A DNA stretch of 64,000 nt from Chryseobacterium endalhagicum (GCF_016745235.1 NZ_JAELVM010000001.1:1811856-1875855), one strand, 5' to 3'; shown: positions 43,457-52,880, numbered from the stretch's first letter. Notes: a model not told the origin generated them from the letters alone. Numbers and translations are program-made.

Positions 43457-44347
43457 TCACTTATCCTGCGGTATCGGATTAAACTGTGAGTTCTCGATGG
43501 TAAGTTTCTTCGTGGTAAGGTCGTAATGATCATTCATAGACATCACGTGAACGGTCAGATTATCGATGGAAATAGGCTCCCCGAGATTGATGTTCGTAAG
43601 GTTGGTATCTTTAATGAATCTTCCGTCTACAAGAATAACAAGGCCGGAACCTACAGCGGTCATTATATCATTATAGATAAAAAGTCCCGTATCTTCACCA
43701 AGCCCGATTCCTAAGGTTCGTGGATTGTTCACAACAGCCTGGAAAAGACGTCCTATTCTTCCTCTCTGTACGAAATGCGTATCGATAATTACATTGTCGA
43801 TCAAGCCAAGTCCCTGGGTTGTTTTGATTTCACCTTTTAAAAGAGATTCCGAGCTGCTTCCCTGGTAGATCATGTTCTCAGAGGCTGCGGCAGCACCTGC
43901 AGAAGTTCCGGAGTAAATAAAATCCTGTTCCTGGTATTTCAGTAAAATGGTATCGTGAAATCTTGTTCCTCCGAGAATAGATGTTAATCTCAGCTGATCA
44001 CCACCGGTGAACATCACAACGTCAGCGGCATTGGCTCTCGCAGCCATCGCATCAGAGTTTGCTTCTTCGCGGTTGTGGATATCAAGGATGTTGACATTTT
44101 TGGCACCTAGAAATTCAAATGCTTTCTTATATTCTGTTCCTACAATTTGAGGGATTTGTGAGGCTGTGGTTACAATTTCAATGACAGAGTTTTCCTTATG
44201 TTTAGACTCGTTGATGATCTTTCGCAAGATCCCTCTCTCAAAGAAGTTAAGGTTTTTTTCAATATTCTGGTCGAAATCGGTTTCTGCAAAACTTCCTTTG
44301 TTTACAGCGCCTCCGATAATAATTAATTTTCCAACAGGTTTCATCAT
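43457..44347 (-). CDS. cphB: cyanophycinase
   Basis: A 296-residue S51-family serine peptidase that cuts cyanophycin (multi-L-arginyl-poly-L-aspartate) to beta-Asp-Arg dipeptides. The nucleophile elbow is IYSGTSAGAAA near residue 146, with MFTGGDQLRL before it and NVIIDTHFVQRGRIGRL after it, all conserved. No signal peptide, so it acts inside the cell. The start is placed at MMKPVGKLIIIGG; a TAAATTTG promoter element ends only 6 nt upstream, which excludes the longer frame from 44374. It is divergent from cphA. Confidence 0.92.
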   Translation of the reverse strand: MMKPVGKLIIIGGAVNKGSFAETDFDQNIEKNLNFFERGILRKIINESKHKENSVIEIVTTASQIPQIVGTEYKKAFEFLGAKNVNILDIHNREEANSDAMAARANAADVVMFTGGDQLRLTSILGGTRFHDTILLKYQEQDFIYSGTSAGAAAASENMIYQGSSSESLLKGEIKTTQGLGLIDNVIIDTHFVQRGRIGRLFQAVVNNPRTLGIGLGEDTGLFIYNDIMTAVGSGLVILVDGRFIKDTNLTNINLGEPISIDNLTVHVMSMNDHYDLTTKKLTIENSQFNPIPQDK

Positions 44348-44353
44348 AGGGTA

Positions 44354-44361
44354 CAAATTTA
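44354..44361 (-). promoter_or_regulatory. -7 promoter element of cphB
   Basis: On the minus strand TAAATTTG fits TAnnTTTG. It lies 6 nt before the ATG at 44347, so the mRNA would be leaderless or nearly so. Confidence 0.5.
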
Positions 44362-44494
44362 AAAAATAATTCACATTTAGCGAAATTCATACCACATTTT
44401 AAATTGATTTTTAATGTTTTAGGATAGTGAATTTTTTTTAATTCTTTTTTGAGAAATCTTTAAACGTGGTATAGTTTCATTTAGGGTTTTACAT

Positions 44495-44502
44495 TATCTT
44501 TG
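44495..44502 (+). promoter_or_regulatory. -7 promoter element of cphA
   Basis: TATCTTTG fits TAnnTTTG and lies 45 nt before the cphA ATG, in the 200-nt divergent gap with cphB. Confidence 0.5.
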
Positions 44503-44547
44503 ATTTTTGAAGGAGTTATTGTTAACTGATAAAAATGCAAATAGATT

Positions 44548-47175
44548 ATGAAAATTGAGAAGATACAGGCACTACGCGGGCCAAATATCTGGAGTATCAG
44601 AAGAAAGAAGCTGATACAGATGAGATTGGACCTTGAAGAAATGGAAAATTATCCTACGAACAAGATCGACGGGTTCAGGGAAAGAATTGAAAAACTGATG
44701 CCGTCCTTATTTACCCACCGGTGTTCGGAAGGAGTGGAAGGCGGATTTTTTCACAGGATCGAAACCGGAACCTGGATGGGACATGTCATTGAACATATTG
44801 CCCTGGAAATACAGACCCTGGCAGGTATGGATGTAGGATTCGGAAGGACCCGTGAAACGAAATCGCCGGGAGTGTATAATGTAGTATTTAATTATATCGA
44901 AGAAAATGCAGGAATTTATGCAGCGGAAGAAGCTGTGAAAATAGCAGAAGCTTTGATCGAAAATAAAGAGTATGATCTGCATGCCTGTATCCATAAATTA
45001 AAAGAGATCAGGGAGCGTGTACGTCTTGGTCCTTCTACGGGAAGTATCGTGGAGGAGGCCGTTTCAAGGAAAATTCCGTGGATCAGATTAGGAACCAATT
45101 CTTTGGTACAGCTGGGTTATGGGGTAAACCAGGAGCGTTTTCAGGCTACGATTACCGGGAAAACAAGCTCCATTGCAGTAGATATTGCATGCAACAAGGA
45201 ATTAACCAAAAAAATGCTTCATGATGCGGCTATTCCTGTTCCCATCGGAGATCTGGTTGTAGATGAAGAGGGGTTAAACAGCGTTATCAAAAGAATCGGC
45301 TATCCCATTGTTTTAAAACCACTGGACGGAAACCATGGAAAAGGCTCATCCATCAATGTTAACGACTGGGAAGCAGCGAAAATAGGATTGGAGCATGCCC
45401 AGAAATATTCCAGAAAAGTAATTGTAGAAAAATACATTACCGGATATGATTTCAGGGTATTGGTCATTAATAATAAAATGGTTGCTGCGGCAAGAAGAGT
45501 GCCTGCCCATGTGGTAGGGGACGGCGAATTGAACCTTCAACAGCTGATCGACAAAGAAAATAGAGATCCGAGAAGAGGCTACGGCCACGAAAATGTACTT
45601 ACCGAAATAGAAGTGGATAAAGATACTTCTGAGCTTCTTGAAAAATTGCATTATACACTGGAAACCGTTCCTCAAAAAGGCGAGGTGGTATATTTAAAAT
45701 CTACAGCCAATCTTTCTACGGGAGGCACATCCATTGATGTGACAGATATGGTTCACCCTGAGAATATCACGATGGCGGAAAGAGTTTCCAAAATCATAGG
45801 CCTGGATGTATGCGGTATCGATATCATGGCGGAAAACCTTACCCAGCCTCTGAAAGAAAGCGGAGCTGCCATTATAGAAGTGAATGCGGCACCGGGATTC
45901 AGAATGCATCTGGCACCAAGCGAAGGACTTCCAAGAAACGTAGCGGCTCCGGTAATGGATATGCTGTATCCTCCGGGAAGACCTTTCACAATTCCAATTA
46001 TTGCGGTGACCGGAACCAATGGAAAAACCACCACGACCAGATTAATCTCGCATATTGTAAAAAGCAACGGTTACAGAGTAGGTTTCACCACTTCTGACGG
46101 TATTTATATCCAAAATACAATGCTTTCCAAAGGTGATACCACAGGACCGCTTTCTGCTGAATTTGTTTTAAAAGATCCTACCGTGGAATTTGCCGTTCTG
46201 GAAACAGCCAGAGGAGGAATTCTGCGTTCGGGCTTAGGCTATTCGCAGTGTGATATCGGGGTTTTAACCAATATTGAGGAAGATCATCTGGGAATGAATG
46301 ATATTCACAACCTGAAAGATCTGACCAAGGTAAAAAGAGTGGTTCTGGACAGCGTAAAGAAAAACGGTTGGAGCGTTCTGAATGCAGACAACGAATATTC
46401 CATGAAGATCATCAACGACCTTGACAGCAATGTTGCCATTTTCAGTATGGATGAAAACAATCCTCATATTGTAAAATTTGCCAAAGAAGGAAAAATTACC
46501 TGCATCTATGAAGAAGGTTTTGTAACCATTAAAAAAGGCGACTGGAAGATCAGAATAGGAAAAGCTAAAGACTTTCCGATTACCATGGAAGGAAAGGCCA
46601 GATTTATGATCGAAAATGTGCTGGCAGCGAGTCTGGCGAGTTATCTGTATGGTTTCGGAATTGAAGATATTTCGAATTCTCTGAGAACTTTTATTCCAAG
46701 TGCACAGCTCACACCGGGCAGACTGAATATTTTTAAATTCAAAAACTTTAAGGTTCTTATTGATTTTGCTCACAACCCTTCAGGGTATGAAGCCATCGAG
46801 GATTATCTTAAAAATGTAGAATCTACCAAGAAAATCGGTATTATTTCAGGCGTTGGAGACCGACGTGACAGTGATATCAGAGAATGCGGAAAAATTGCAG
46901 GAAGAATGTTTGATCATATTATTATCAGAAATGAAAAGCATCTTCGTGGCAGAACAGAAGAGGAAATCAATGGATTAATCATTGAAGGGATGCAGTCTTC
47001 CGGAAGAGATGTTAGTTATGAAATTATTCCAAAAGAAATTGAAGCTTTAAAACACGCCATGGGAATGGCTGAAGAGGGTACCTTCATCACTGCTTTAAGT
47101 GATGTGATTTCAAATGCCATTGATTTGGTTCAGGAATATCAGGCGCGGGAGCTGCTTGAAGACGATAAAAATTAA
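44548..47175 (+). CDS. cphA: cyanophycin synthetase
   Basis: An 875-residue ligase that builds cyanophycin from aspartate and arginine with two ATP per dipeptide unit. The N-terminal region (1-160, MKIEKIQALRGPNIWS) is the CphA-specific domain. An ATP-grasp domain (about 215-470, YPIVLKPLDGNHGKGSS, IIEVNAAPGFRMHL) adds Asp. A Mur-ligase-like domain with P-loop VTGTNGKTTTTRL near 487 and DFAHNPSGYEAI near 742 adds Arg. Length is that of CphA1. It is monocistronic with a strong terminator and divergent from cphB. Confidence 0.95.
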   Translation: MKIEKIQALRGPNIWSIRRKKLIQMRLDLEEMENYPTNKIDGFRERIEKLMPSLFTHRCSEGVEGGFFHRIETGTWMGHVIEHIALEIQTLAGMDVGFGRTRETKSPGVYNVVFNYIEENAGIYAAEEAVKIAEALIENKEYDLHACIHKLKEIRERVRLGPSTGSIVEEAVSRKIPWIRLGTNSLVQLGYGVNQERFQATITGKTSSIAVDIACNKELTKKMLHDAAIPVPIGDLVVDEEGLNSVIKRIGYPIVLKPLDGNHGKGSSINVNDWEAAKIGLEHAQKYSRKVIVEKYITGYDFRVLVINNKMVAAARRVPAHVVGDGELNLQQLIDKENRDPRRGYGHENVLTEIEVDKDTSELLEKLHYTLETVPQKGEVVYLKSTANLSTGGTSIDVTDMVHPENITMAERVSKIIGLDVCGIDIMAENLTQPLKESGAAIIEVNAAPGFRMHLAPSEGLPRNVAAPVMDMLYPPGRPFTIPIIAVTGTNGKTTTTRLISHIVKSNGYRVGFTTSDGIYIQNTMLSKGDTTGPLSAEFVLKDPTVEFAVLETARGGILRSGLGYSQCDIGVLTNIEEDHLGMNDIHNLKDLTKVKRVVLDSVKKNGWSVLNADNEYSMKIINDLDSNVAIFSMDENNPHIVKFAKEGKITCIYEEGFVTIKKGDWKIRIGKAKDFPITMEGKARFMIENVLAASLASYLYGFGIEDISNSLRTFIPSAQLTPGRLNIFKFKNFKVLIDFAHNPSGYEAIEDYLKNVESTKKIGIISGVGDRRDSDIRECGKIAGRMFDHIIIRNEKHLRGRTEEEINGLIIEGMQSSGRDVSYEIIPKEIEALKHAMGMAEEGTFITALSDVISNAIDLVQEYQARELLEDDKN

Positions 47176-47194
47176 TGAATAAATAAATCATAAC

Positions 47195-47230
47195 AAAACC
47201 GGCTGAATTTTCAGCCGGTTTTGTTTTTTT
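47195..47230 (+). terminator. terminator of cphA
   Basis: AAAACCGGCTGA and TCAGCCGGTTTT form a 12-bp stem with a 4-nt loop, followed by GTTTTTTT, 20 nt after the stop. Confidence 0.9.
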
Positions 47231-47231
47231 A

Positions 47232-47554
47232 AGGTGCTGAAAATCTTCGATTTTCTTGCGTCTTAAAACATTCCCCTATTAAAAATCCTTGCGTCCTTGC
47301 ACTTTTCCTACAAAAAAATATCAAGTACAAAATCTGCATTATCTCCTTAATCTGCGAGAATTTTTTAAACGCAAAGTTTTATGAAAAATGTGTTGTACTT
47401 TAAGGGTTGCAAAGAAAACAGCTGCGTTGCTGATGAAGCTGTATGAATAACCGTTCGCTTAATCGAATCAATCAGAGATTGATTCCATCTTTTCAACCTT
47501 TAAAAATATACAGAGTTACTGTAAAACTTTGCATTGAAAGAAATATCAGCTGCT
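47232..47554. repeat. partial GACGCAAAG-family repeat and gene-free stretch
   Basis: GCTGAAAATCTTCGATTTTC, CTTGCGTCTTAAAACA and CTTGCGTCCTTGC (47234-47305) repeat the words of the element at 772-948. The rest to 47554 shows no gene or strong hairpin. Confidence 0.5.
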
Positions 47555-48058
47555 TTATTTCAAACCCAACAAAACCTTAGCTTTTTCAAGAGAAGATTCT
47601 GGGCTATCGGAAAGATCAAGAAAATATTCCGTCTGCCATTTTTGGGTAGCCGTTGCCTGCTTATTTCCCGCAATATCCCAGCTTGGATAAACCCTAATGC
47701 CTCTTTTTCCAGTTTTATTCCCGTCAGATAAAATTCCTTTTTTTATGAGTATTTCTTTTGGGAAAATAAAAATTCCTTTGTTGTGATCTTTGGAAGCTGA
47801 AATCAGATAAAAGTCAAAAGAATCACCGGAATCAAACGGAGCAGTTTCTCCCTTTTCATCGCGCTTCCAGATGGTTACAAACTGGCCGGTTTTAGTAGGG
47901 GTTATTTTAGACGTTCGGAATTTAATATTCAAATGGCCGAGTGTAAAACTGGAGCCGGAATAGTCTTTAGATTCAGTGTCTTCTTCGATATTTAAAAGCT
48001 TTAGTCCGAGAGGCTGAAAAATAAGTTCATCAATATTTTTAAGATTCATCTGGTACAT
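47555..48058 (-). CDS. MepB-family protein
   Basis: A 167-residue cytoplasmic protein of the MepB family: SKDYSGSSFTLGHLNIKFRTSKITPTKTGQF is the hallmark stretch (residues about 30-60), followed by VTIWKRD, SFDFYLISASKDHNKGIFIFPK and GKRGIRVYPSWD. MepB was named for a gene beside the mepA efflux pump in Staphylococcus; its activity is unknown. Here there is no pump or MarR gene next to it. It lies 143 nt downstream of the ATP-grasp-like gene on the same strand. Confidence 0.85.
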   Translation of the reverse strand: MYQMNLKNIDELIFQPLGLKLLNIEEDTESKDYSGSSFTLGHLNIKFRTSKITPTKTGQFVTIWKRDEKGETAPFDSGDSFDFYLISASKDHNKGIFIFPKEILIKKGILSDGNKTGKRGIRVYPSWDIAGNKQATATQKWQTEYFLDLSDSPESSLEKAKVLLGLK

Positions 48059-48201
48059 TTTTATTTTTCGTTGTTTAACTGAATTTTCTATTCAGAAGGA
48101 AAGATGGATATCGAAATCCAGTCTTACAAAAATAACAAATCCCTCTGAATTCAGAAGGATCTGTTGTATGAATCAGGATTTGATTTATTTCTTATTTTGC
48201 T

Positions 48202-49386
48202 TTATTCTTCTCCGAAAAAGGCATTGGAACTTCCGATCCAGATTGCATCTTTCTTGTTAAAATCTACGTTCACCATGGCGGCTTTTGTCATTCTTCCCAG
48301 ATTTTCCAGGAGAACCGGGCGGTCTTCATTTTCGTGCCAGATATAAAGAAGTCTGATCTCTGCTTTTGAAAATTCTCCGTTGATATCTTCAAAAATCGGT
48401 TCGTAGCTTACTTTCCTTTGCAGAATGTAGTTTTCCTTATCTTCAATGGCTTCTGTAATATCTTTTGTAGGATTTAAATTCACGCCGCTTCCTGCAAAAG
48501 AAAACAAAGGTTTCAGTACAAAATTCTCCAGACTTTCAGATTCCGGGAACTCATGTAGAAAATAGCTTTTTGGAACAAACTGATGTTTCAGCATTGGAAG
48601 AAGAAACTTTGAGATCTTGAAAAACCAGTTAGGATGCGTGATCCATTGTACATCAATATCCTCACGGAAATCAAATCCAGCTTTTAAATCCGGAATTCTG
48701 TCAAGCTCGTCAAAAATTACCCGGTTGTAAATTCTTTTGATCTCAGTAAGTTTTCCATCGTTCTCATAGAACAGTTTTTTGCCTTCTTTTTTAACTTTCG
48801 TCAGGCATACGGTTTTTATTCCTAATAATTGTTCCGTTAATGCAAAATCAATAGCTGTTTTCTGTTTTTCAGGAAATATTTCAAGTAAAATAACATGTTC
48901 TGGATGTTCATCTCCTACGATCAGTTTTTTTAAATGATTCTTAAAATCATCATGGGGCATTTTATTCTTGATCTCAGAAAGGAAAGGGTAGACTTCACAA
49001 AATGTATCTTCAAAAGTCTTTTGAAAAGCATACAGGGAAGGGAAAGCCTGTAGTTCTATCAACTGGGGCTCGATTTGTCCGTTTTCGCTGCGGCAGATCC
49101 CGAAATCTATGGTGAAAAAGTGAGGCTGCAGTGTGTCATTGGGAACTCTGCAGTTGTCAGGAACAGCTTTGTAAAGGACTTCAGCAGGAAGTTCTTTGAT
49201 CTGGTCAATTATACTATCACTGGCATCCAGAAGCTTGTTTTTAAACTCATTCGTCAGGAAGAGCGGGCTTTCTGAAATTCTGAAGGCAGGTTCTATGCCT
49301 CCTTTTTGGGCAAGGGCTTCTTTAAGCTGAGTGTATTTTTCCTGTGAAAATTCCTGATTGAACTGTTTTCTGTATTTTGGGATCAT
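48202..49386 (-). CDS. ATP-grasp-like ligase-fold protein
   Basis: A 394-residue protein with an ATP-grasp-like C-terminal half: FVLKPLFSFAGSGVNL (nucleotide-binding Lys and Gly-rich loop), YILQRKV, and an acidic strand with Arg (AEIRLLYIW). The N-terminal half holds HFFTIDFGICRSENGQIEPQLIELQAFPS, rich in acidic residues and possibly a metal site. Order of elements is unusual and may be a permuted ATP-grasp as in glutathionylspermidine-synthase-like proteins. It is separated from the main amidoligase operon by a 459-nt repeat-filled gap but is on the same strand. Amide-bond formation is inferred from fold only. Confidence 0.65.
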   Translation of the reverse strand: MIPKYRKQFNQEFSQEKYTQLKEALAQKGGIEPAFRISESPLFLTNEFKNKLLDASDSIIDQIKELPAEVLYKAVPDNCRVPNDTLQPHFFTIDFGICRSENGQIEPQLIELQAFPSLYAFQKTFEDTFCEVYPFLSEIKNKMPHDDFKNHLKKLIVGDEHPEHVILLEIFPEKQKTAIDFALTEQLLGIKTVCLTKVKKEGKKLFYENDGKLTEIKRIYNRVIFDELDRIPDLKAGFDFREDIDVQWITHPNWFFKISKFLLPMLKHQFVPKSYFLHEFPESESLENFVLKPLFSFAGSGVNLNPTKDITEAIEDKENYILQRKVSYEPIFEDINGEFSKAEIRLLYIWHENEDRPVLLENLGRMTKAAMVNVDFNKKDAIWIGSSNAFFGEE

Positions 49387-49481
49387 ATTTTTTCTTTGTG
49401 ATTTGATTTTAAAAAATCGAGCATTTCTGCCCGATTTTTAGTTGTATTGTTGTTAGTACAATATTTTATCTCAGGGATCAT

Positions 49482-49557
49482 GCTTCGGCTCCGCTCAGCA
49501 TGACATTTCTAATACCATCCGTCTTTTCAGCACTGTCATGCTGAGCGGAGTCGAAGC
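49482..49557. repeat. palindromic repeat 'GCTTCGGCTCCGCTCAGCAT'
   Basis: Arms at 49482-49505 and 49534-49557 are complementary over 24 nt with one mismatch, around a 28-nt spacer. The GCTGAGCGGAGTCGAAG word is a type of dispersed palindrome seen in many Bacteroidota genomes. Confidence 0.7.
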
Positions 49558-49631
49558 GTATTTTTTGCCCTGTGAAATATTTAAATTTTAGCGTGATCTA
49601 AAATAAAGTTTAATAATAATTCATAGATTTT

Positions 49632-49807
49632 AACCACAAAAGTCACAAAAGTTTTTAAAAACTTTAGATCACTTAAGACAGGTTTAAATATAATGTATAA
49701 AAGTTCACATAAGATGAAAATCAAAGATTTTCAAAAAAACTTAAGTGCTCTTCTCAATAGCTGAAATGCTTACTTAAGCCTCTAAAACTTTTGTGACTTT
49801 TGTGGTT
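49632..49807. repeat. hairpin element with perfect 24-nt terminal inverted repeats
   Basis: AACCACAAAAGTCACAAAAG... (49632-49655) is exactly complementary to 49784-49807. Inside are nested pairs CACTTAAG/CTTAAGTG and GAAAATC-AAA-GATTTTC. It is 176 nt, non-coding and MITE-like, in the gap between the amidotransferase-like and ATP-grasp-like genes. Confidence 0.75.
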
Positions 49808-49845
49808 TTATATTAAATCATTTTTTATAAATCCGCATTTTTCTT

Positions 49846-50679
49846 TTAAGCTAAAGCCTCACATCCTTTCAAAATGTTTTTTTTGGCAGATTGAAGGAAC
49901 CTCGGCAGGATCTGGCTTCTGGTAAGGATAATCTTGTCTTCATCATCTATGCGGTCTACCGTTTCAAGATATTTTTCCATTCCGAAGTTCTCGATCATGG
50001 CCTCTTTATTTTTTTCGTCTTTAAGGTTTTCAATCATGCCTTTGGGATCAGCTTCCGGGTGGAACTGGGTTCCGAATATTTCATCTGAGAAACGGAATGC
50101 CATAACAGCTCTTTCCAGATTGATATGCGGTCTGAATTTTTCAATAGCAGTGATTTTCATTCCTAATTCTTCGAAACGATCCATATCCGGCTCAATGAAC
50201 TGGTAAGCTCTGGAATCTACAGCATAGAACGGATCCTGAAGGTTTTTGAATAAAAATTCCTGTTCGCCTTCCTCTGTTTTGTGAACCGGCATTACCCCAA
50301 AAGAATACGATCTTCTTTTGCAGATATTACCCAGTTTCCAGTGGATGCTCGCCAGTTGGAATGAATGGCAGATCAGGAACAGATATTTTTTATCTTCATT
50401 GTATTGGTTATGCTCCAAAACACCATCCAGAAAAGCCGAATAACGATCTTCCCATTCAAGGCCTTCTCTGTGTGGATTGCCTGGTCCGCCCGAAGAAATA
50501 AAGATGTCAAAATCTTCAATATTGGGCATTTCATTTTTAAACCTCACATCAAATGTTTGGATGATCACGTTTTCTTCAGAGGTTTGCTGGAATGCTTCCG
50601 AAATCTCTTTAATATTTCTAAAGCCCTGATTTACATGATTGTTGTTCATGTCTATCAATGCAATTCGAATATCTTTCAT
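49846..50679 (-). CDS. class I glutamine amidotransferase-like protein
   Basis: A 277-residue protein with the class I amidotransferase fold. The nucleophile elbow is LICHSFQLA (Cys104), and the His-Glu of the triad are in GTQFHPEADP (His208, Glu210). FISSGGPGNPH supplies the oxyanion-region glycines. In synthetases such domains release ammonia from glutamine; stand-alone forms can also hydrolyse gamma-glutamyl amides. It follows the YbdK-type ligase gene after 35 nt, so it could feed ammonia to, or trim products of, the ligases in this operon. Confidence 0.87.
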   Translation of the reverse strand: MKDIRIALIDMNNNHVNQGFRNIKEISEAFQQTSEENVIIQTFDVRFKNEMPNIEDFDIFISSGGPGNPHREGLEWEDRYSAFLDGVLEHNQYNEDKKYLFLICHSFQLASIHWKLGNICKRRSYSFGVMPVHKTEEGEQEFLFKNLQDPFYAVDSRAYQFIEPDMDRFEELGMKITAIEKFRPHINLERAVMAFRFSDEIFGTQFHPEADPKGMIENLKDEKNKEAMIENFGMEKYLETVDRIDDEDKIILTRSQILPRFLQSAKKNILKGCEALA

Positions 50680-50714
50680 ACTACTTCATATTTTTTGCAA
50701 AGTTACCAAAAATA

Positions 50715-51833
50715 TTATGAAGCGGTTTCACCATGTGTTATGCCATACTCTGTTTCGGAGATCATATAATCCACTACTTTGGTAAGATCGCCCGTCTCCT
50801 GGAAGACTTTAAGCTGTCTGTCGGCTCCCGTTCCGTTTTCCAGAATGGTCCAGGCATATTCCACCTCTTTTCTGCAGTCCAGTTCATCCACCACATCATC
50901 AATGAACTCCAGAAGTTCCTTCAAAAGATGCGGATAAGGCACAGATTCCTCTTTCCCGAAATCGATCAGGTGGGCTTCAATACCGCTTTTGGAGGCTCTC
51001 CATTTGTTTTCGTTCAGTAATAATCTTCTGTAGCTTCTGAAACTTAAATTCTGCTGGTGAAGTTTGTAGATTTTTGCAACTAAACTCTGCATAATGGCTG
51101 CCATACAAACGGTTTCCTCTATTCTTAAAGGCATATCGCAGATTCTGAACTCAATAGTAGGGTAGAACGGGTGAACACGCAGATCCCACCAGATTTTCTT
51201 GGCATTGTCTATGGTTCCGGTTTTTACCAGAAGCTCCACGTAGCTGTCGAATTCTGCTAATGAATTGAAGTAGCTTGGAATACCGGTTCTTGGGAATTTC
51301 ACAAAAATTTCCTGTCTGTAAGATTTGAACCCTGTATTTCTTCCGATCCAGAAAGGAGAATTGGTAGAAAGCGCATACACGTGCGGCAGGAAATAACGCA
51401 TCACATTCTGAATTCTTACCCCTTCTTCACGGTTGGGAATTCCGATATGAACGTGAAGTCCGAAAATAAGATTTCCGCGCGCCACATCACCCATATCATC
51501 TACGATTTTGTTGTAACGTTCTCCGTTAGTGATCGTATTGTGTTCCCAGTTTGAAAAAGGGTGGGTTCCGCCTCCGGATACCCGAAGTCCCTGTTCATGG
51601 GCTGTATTGATCAAATGTCTTCTCAGGTTGGTAAGTTCCGCTCTGGCTTCTTTGATATTCTGGCAGATGCCGGTTTCCATTTCAATCATGGATTCGTGCA
51701 TTTCGTGTTTTAAATTTTCACTTAAAACCGCTTTACCGCCTTCAATGATCTTGGAAACATGAGATATTAAGTCCCTGCTTTCAACATCAATGATCTGATA
51801 TTCTTCCTCGATTCCAATAGTAAATTGATGCAT
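50715..51833 (-). CDS. ybdK: YbdK-type carboxylate-amine ligase (GCS2 family)
   Basis: A 372-residue enzyme of the glutamate-cysteine ligase 2 fold, forming amide bonds with ATP. Family motifs: FTIGIEEEYQIID at the N-terminus (Glu residues for metal), GGGTHPFSNW, FGLHVHIGI, LSTNSPFW and TIEFRICDMPL. YbdK proteins have weak gamma-glutamyl-cysteine ligase activity in vitro; natural substrates are unclear. It is the fourth gene of an operon with two ATP-grasp proteins, an esterase and an amidotransferase-like protein. Its gaps are 32 nt upstream and 35 nt downstream. Confidence 0.9.
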   Translation of the reverse strand: MHQFTIGIEEEYQIIDVESRDLISHVSKIIEGGKAVLSENLKHEMHESMIEMETGICQNIKEARAELTNLRRHLINTAHEQGLRVSGGGTHPFSNWEHNTITNGERYNKIVDDMGDVARGNLIFGLHVHIGIPNREEGVRIQNVMRYFLPHVYALSTNSPFWIGRNTGFKSYRQEIFVKFPRTGIPSYFNSLAEFDSYVELLVKTGTIDNAKKIWWDLRVHPFYPTIEFRICDMPLRIEETVCMAAIMQSLVAKIYKLHQQNLSFRSYRRLLLNENKWRASKSGIEAHLIDFGKEESVPYPHLLKELLEFIDDVVDELDCRKEVEYAWTILENGTGADRQLKVFQETGDLTKVVDYMISETEYGITHGETAS

Positions 51834-51865
51834 TTTTTTTTCGTGTTTTTTTAATTTTTCAAGTG

Positions 51866-52819
51866 TTATTTTACAGAGTCTTTTACAAAAGTGCCCCAGG
51901 AGATATTAGGTTTCCCCGGAACATATTCTTTAGCTTTTTCAATGGCCAGTTTGGCGGCATGTTCTACAATCCATGCAAAGTTTTCTTCACCTACAGAGTT
52001 TTTATCAGCATCAGGAGCCGGATTACAGAAATCGATAGCATACGGAATACCGTCTCTGATAGCGAATTCTACCGTGTTGAAATCATAGCCTAAAGCTTCA
52101 TTCATTTTGATCGTATAATCGTGGATCGTTTTTAACAGTTTTTCCAGATCTTCTCCTTGCGTTTGATGTGTGGTAGCATATCTCAGATGGTGAGGATTAC
52201 GTGGTTCGTAAGGCATGATGTGAACATATTTTTTGCCCAGACAGTACACTCTGTAGTAATCGTCAAAAACAATTTCTTCCTGTACCATCATCACCAACTG
52301 CTCTGTTTCGCTTAATTTTTCCCATAGATCTTCAGGATTTTCCACTCTGTATACGCTTTTCCATCCGCCGCCATCATGAGGTTTCATATAGGCAGGAAAT
52401 CCTACATAATTGAAAATATATTCCCAGTCGTGCGGAAATTTCAGGTTTCTGAATGAGGTTTCTGAAGTATCTGTAGGTCTTTCGTGCGAAGGAAGGAGTA
52501 CCGTTTTAGGAAGTGGAATTCCCAGTTTGCTCATCAGTGCATTATTGAAAAATTTCTCGTCAGCACTCCACCAGAACGGATTATTGATTACATAAGTTCC
52601 GTTCAGCGCTGCATTTTTAAGATAAGCCCGGTAAAAAGGAACATCCTGCGAAATTCTGTCGATAATCACTGCATATCCGTAATCGGCACCCTGCTCAAGT
52701 TTATCGATGTTTACTGCTTCAGCGATGATTTCTCCGCCACCCAGTTCATTCACTTTATCGATAAATGCCCACGGAAACGTATCTTCCATACCGAATAGAA
52801 TTCCCACTTTTTTTGCCAT
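51866..52819 (-). CDS. ATP-grasp ligase-like protein (RimK/D-Ala-ligase related)
   Basis: A 317-residue ATP-grasp protein. The pre-grasp domain (KVGILFGMEDTFPWAFI) is followed by PKTVLLPS, the ATP-binding FPAYMKPHDGGGWKSVY (Lys and Gly-rich loop), the adenine-side MVQEEIVFDDYYRVYCLG, and the magnesium-binding end FNTVEFAIRDGIPYAIDFCNPAPDAD. The final Glu-x-Asn motif of typical ATP-grasp is here DFCNP. It should activate a carboxylate for attack by an amine. It lies between the esterase and the YbdK-type ligase genes. Substrate unknown. Confidence 0.82.
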   Translation of the reverse strand: MAKKVGILFGMEDTFPWAFIDKVNELGGGEIIAEAVNIDKLEQGADYGYAVIIDRISQDVPFYRAYLKNAALNGTYVINNPFWWSADEKFFNNALMSKLGIPLPKTVLLPSHERPTDTSETSFRNLKFPHDWEYIFNYVGFPAYMKPHDGGGWKSVYRVENPEDLWEKLSETEQLVMMVQEEIVFDDYYRVYCLGKKYVHIMPYEPRNPHHLRYATTHQTQGEDLEKLLKTIHDYTIKMNEALGYDFNTVEFAIRDGIPYAIDFCNPAPDADKNSVGEENFAWIVEHAAKLAIEKAKEYVPGKPNISWGTFVKDSVK

Positions 52820-52880
52820 AATTTTTGTTTTTAGGTTGGTGTAATGTATTATTAATTTGTGTTCTTAAATGTACAGTTTT

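Noticed and set aside
46264..46773. 169-residue minus-strand frame inside cphA
   Set aside because: It lies antisense to the Mur-ligase domain of cphA and has no family features or start signals.
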